In this document: piece after piece, positions 63,018 through 64,000 of the stretch
Numbering within the stretch: the first letter of the stretch is position 1
How the letters are laid out: each line of letters starts with the position of its first letter
DNA from: Rummeliibacillus sp963792445
Lineage (GTDB): Bacteria > Bacillota > Bacilli > Bacillales_A > Planococcaceae
Reading direction: 5' to 3'
Assembly: GCA_963792445.1 (NCBI GenBank)
Contig: CAWBWO010000021.1
Coordinates: 41,834 to 105,833, forward strand
Length of the DNA stretch: 64,000 nt
The notes under the pieces: model-generated
The model's database searches: none
The model's input: only the letters and a program-made list of their open reading frames with translations
Told to the model about the DNA's origin: nothing
Program-made: the position numbers and the translations under genes

Positions 63018-64000
63018 TTATTTGATGACAAATTGCTTCTTTGCTTGTTCTTCCGCATAATCCATGAGAATAGCTCCGATTAACCTAAAAGCTGATTGAG
63101 TATTTGGAAAAATGCGAATCACTCTTTCCCTACGACGAACTTCTTGATTCAAACGTTCTAACGAATTCGTACTGTGGATAAATGTATGATATTTAATAGG
63201 TTCATTTAAATATTGAATGGCATCTTCGAAGCCGTCATCTAATGTTTTCAGGGCTTTATCAAGCTTTGGATTATCTTCATAAAGTTTCATGAATTCATCC
63301 TTAAATGATTTTGCGTCTTCGAATTTTACAGCGTTAAAAATTCTCTTCAAATCAACAATGACTTGAGGCATTTCTTTTTTAGGTATTTTATCGATAATGT
63401 TCCTTTTAAAATGAACAGTACAACGTTGCCAAGAAGTTCCAACAAATTCCCTTTGAATAGCCTTTTTTAATCCTTCATGGGCGTCTGATATAACAAGCTT
63501 GGGTGATTGTAACCCACGTGATTTCAAATCTTGAAAGAAACTTTGCCATGCCTCGAAACTTTCAACATGATCAATTTTTAAGCCGATTACTTCTCGTTGC
63601 CCTTTTTCGCTAAGGCTTGTAGCAATATAGACTGCCTTGGAAACAATCCGGTGATGTTCACGGACTTTAATATACATTGCATCAACAAACACAAATGGGT
63701 AGTATTGAACATCAGCGGTCTCTTTGCCCACTCATTCACAATTGGATCGAGCCTTTCTGTAAGAGAGGAGACGAACGATTTAGATACATTTTCTCCACAA
63801 AGTTCTTCAACAACCTTTGTAACTTTACGTGTTGAGATACCATTTACAACCATTTCTAACATTGAGAGTACAAGTGCTTGATCACAACGAGCATACTTTT
63901 GAAAAACGGATGTTGAAAATTCTCCTTCACGTGTTCGAGGAACACGTAGTTGTATACGACCAATACTGGTCAATAGTTCACGCTCGTAATAACCGTTTCG
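63018..64000 (-). pseudogene. IS256-family transposase, frameshifted and cut by the window edge
   Basis: Two frames together give the C-terminal 325 or so residues of a mutator/IS256-type transposase. The N-terminal piece (64000 to about 63712) reads RNGYYERELL, IGRIQLRVPRTREGEFSTSV and NEWAKRPL; the C-terminal piece starts DVQYYPFVFVDAMYIKVREH. The DDE residues are in FVDAMYIKV, LVISDAHEGLKKAI and IHSTNSLERLNQEVRRRERV. A missing G at about 63712 (CTGATG for CTGGATG) explains the break. The 5' part continues outside the window. Transposition would need the correct frame, so check for sequence error before calling it dead. Confidence 0.88.

Larger units (their letters stand above)
62960..64000 (-). 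mobile_element. Partial IS256-family insertion sequence
   Basis: Contains the transposase described at 63018-64000 and the downstream hairpin. The right end, the second inverted repeat and any target duplication are outside the window. The left boundary is not resolved; it lies somewhere between the serA terminator (62744) and the transposase stop. Confidence 0.7.

Overview
The window is low-GC Firmicutes DNA. Strong Shine-Dalgarno sites, several TTG/GTG starts, intrinsic terminators with T-tracts and the gene content (HprK, PrsA, ScoC, EcsAB, YhaMNO, YjcZ-type spore protein) point to a spore-forming member of Bacillales. The short LuxS (resembling the staphylococcal form) and the mix of Bacillus-like neighbourhoods suggest Planococcaceae (Lysinibacillus / Solibacillus / Rummeliibacillus type). 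The genus is inference. No rRNA, tRNA or CRISPR array was seen.

Layout: 0-11.5 kb (minus strand) is a conserved block read hprK-lgt-ppaX-yvoF-hisZ-hisG-hisD-hisB-hisH-hisA-hisF-hisIE, followed by a TPR protein gene. Next come a lipoprotein cytochrome c, an EAL/HDOD protein, an enoyl-CoA hydratase, luxS, a DedA protein, an S9 peptidase, an amino-acid permease and an acyl-CoA ligase (11.6-21.7 kb). 21.8-26.3 kb is a complete Bce-type peptide-antibiotic sensing and detoxification module (RR, kinase, ABC ATPase, permease). 26.7-30 kb holds lplJ, a small YhfH-type Cys4 protein, a luciferase-like monooxygenase and a VOC dioxygenase. 30.4-32.7 kb is an accessory island: a small secreted protein and a lipoprotein, divergent from an Rgg-family regulator, with a very short well-translated-looking ORF between them. 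32.7-39.6 kb holds yhgE with its TetR regulator, and a two-component operon with two lipoproteins. 39.8-43.2 kb is hemE-hemH-hemY, with hmoB divergent. 44-58 kb is the ecsAB / hit / trpP / yhaH / scoC / prsA / yhaM-yhaN-yhaO block. 58-62.7 kb holds a YhaR-like hydratase and a serine T-box controlling a class V aminotransferase and serA. The window ends inside an IS256-family transposase.

Two overlays matter for reading the annotation. First, about 18 single-base frameshifts interrupt otherwise intact genes. They are densest in the first 6.4 kb (TPR gene, hisIE, hisB, hisD, hisG) and recur in yhgE, the two-component genes, yhaN and the transposase. They look more like consensus errors than biological decay. 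Second, at least six copies of a palindromic intergenic repeat (arms GAAGTGGAAT..ATTCCACTTC) are scattered between operons, in intact, internally deleted, inverted and nested forms.

The most interesting candidate is the 30.4-32.7 kb locus. Its plan (Rgg-type regulator, leaderless peptide of 10-12 residues encoded in the intergenic region, secreted protein, translationally coupled partner) parallels the RopB-SIP-SpeB circuit of Streptococcus pyogenes, with an unrelated and unidentified secreted effector.
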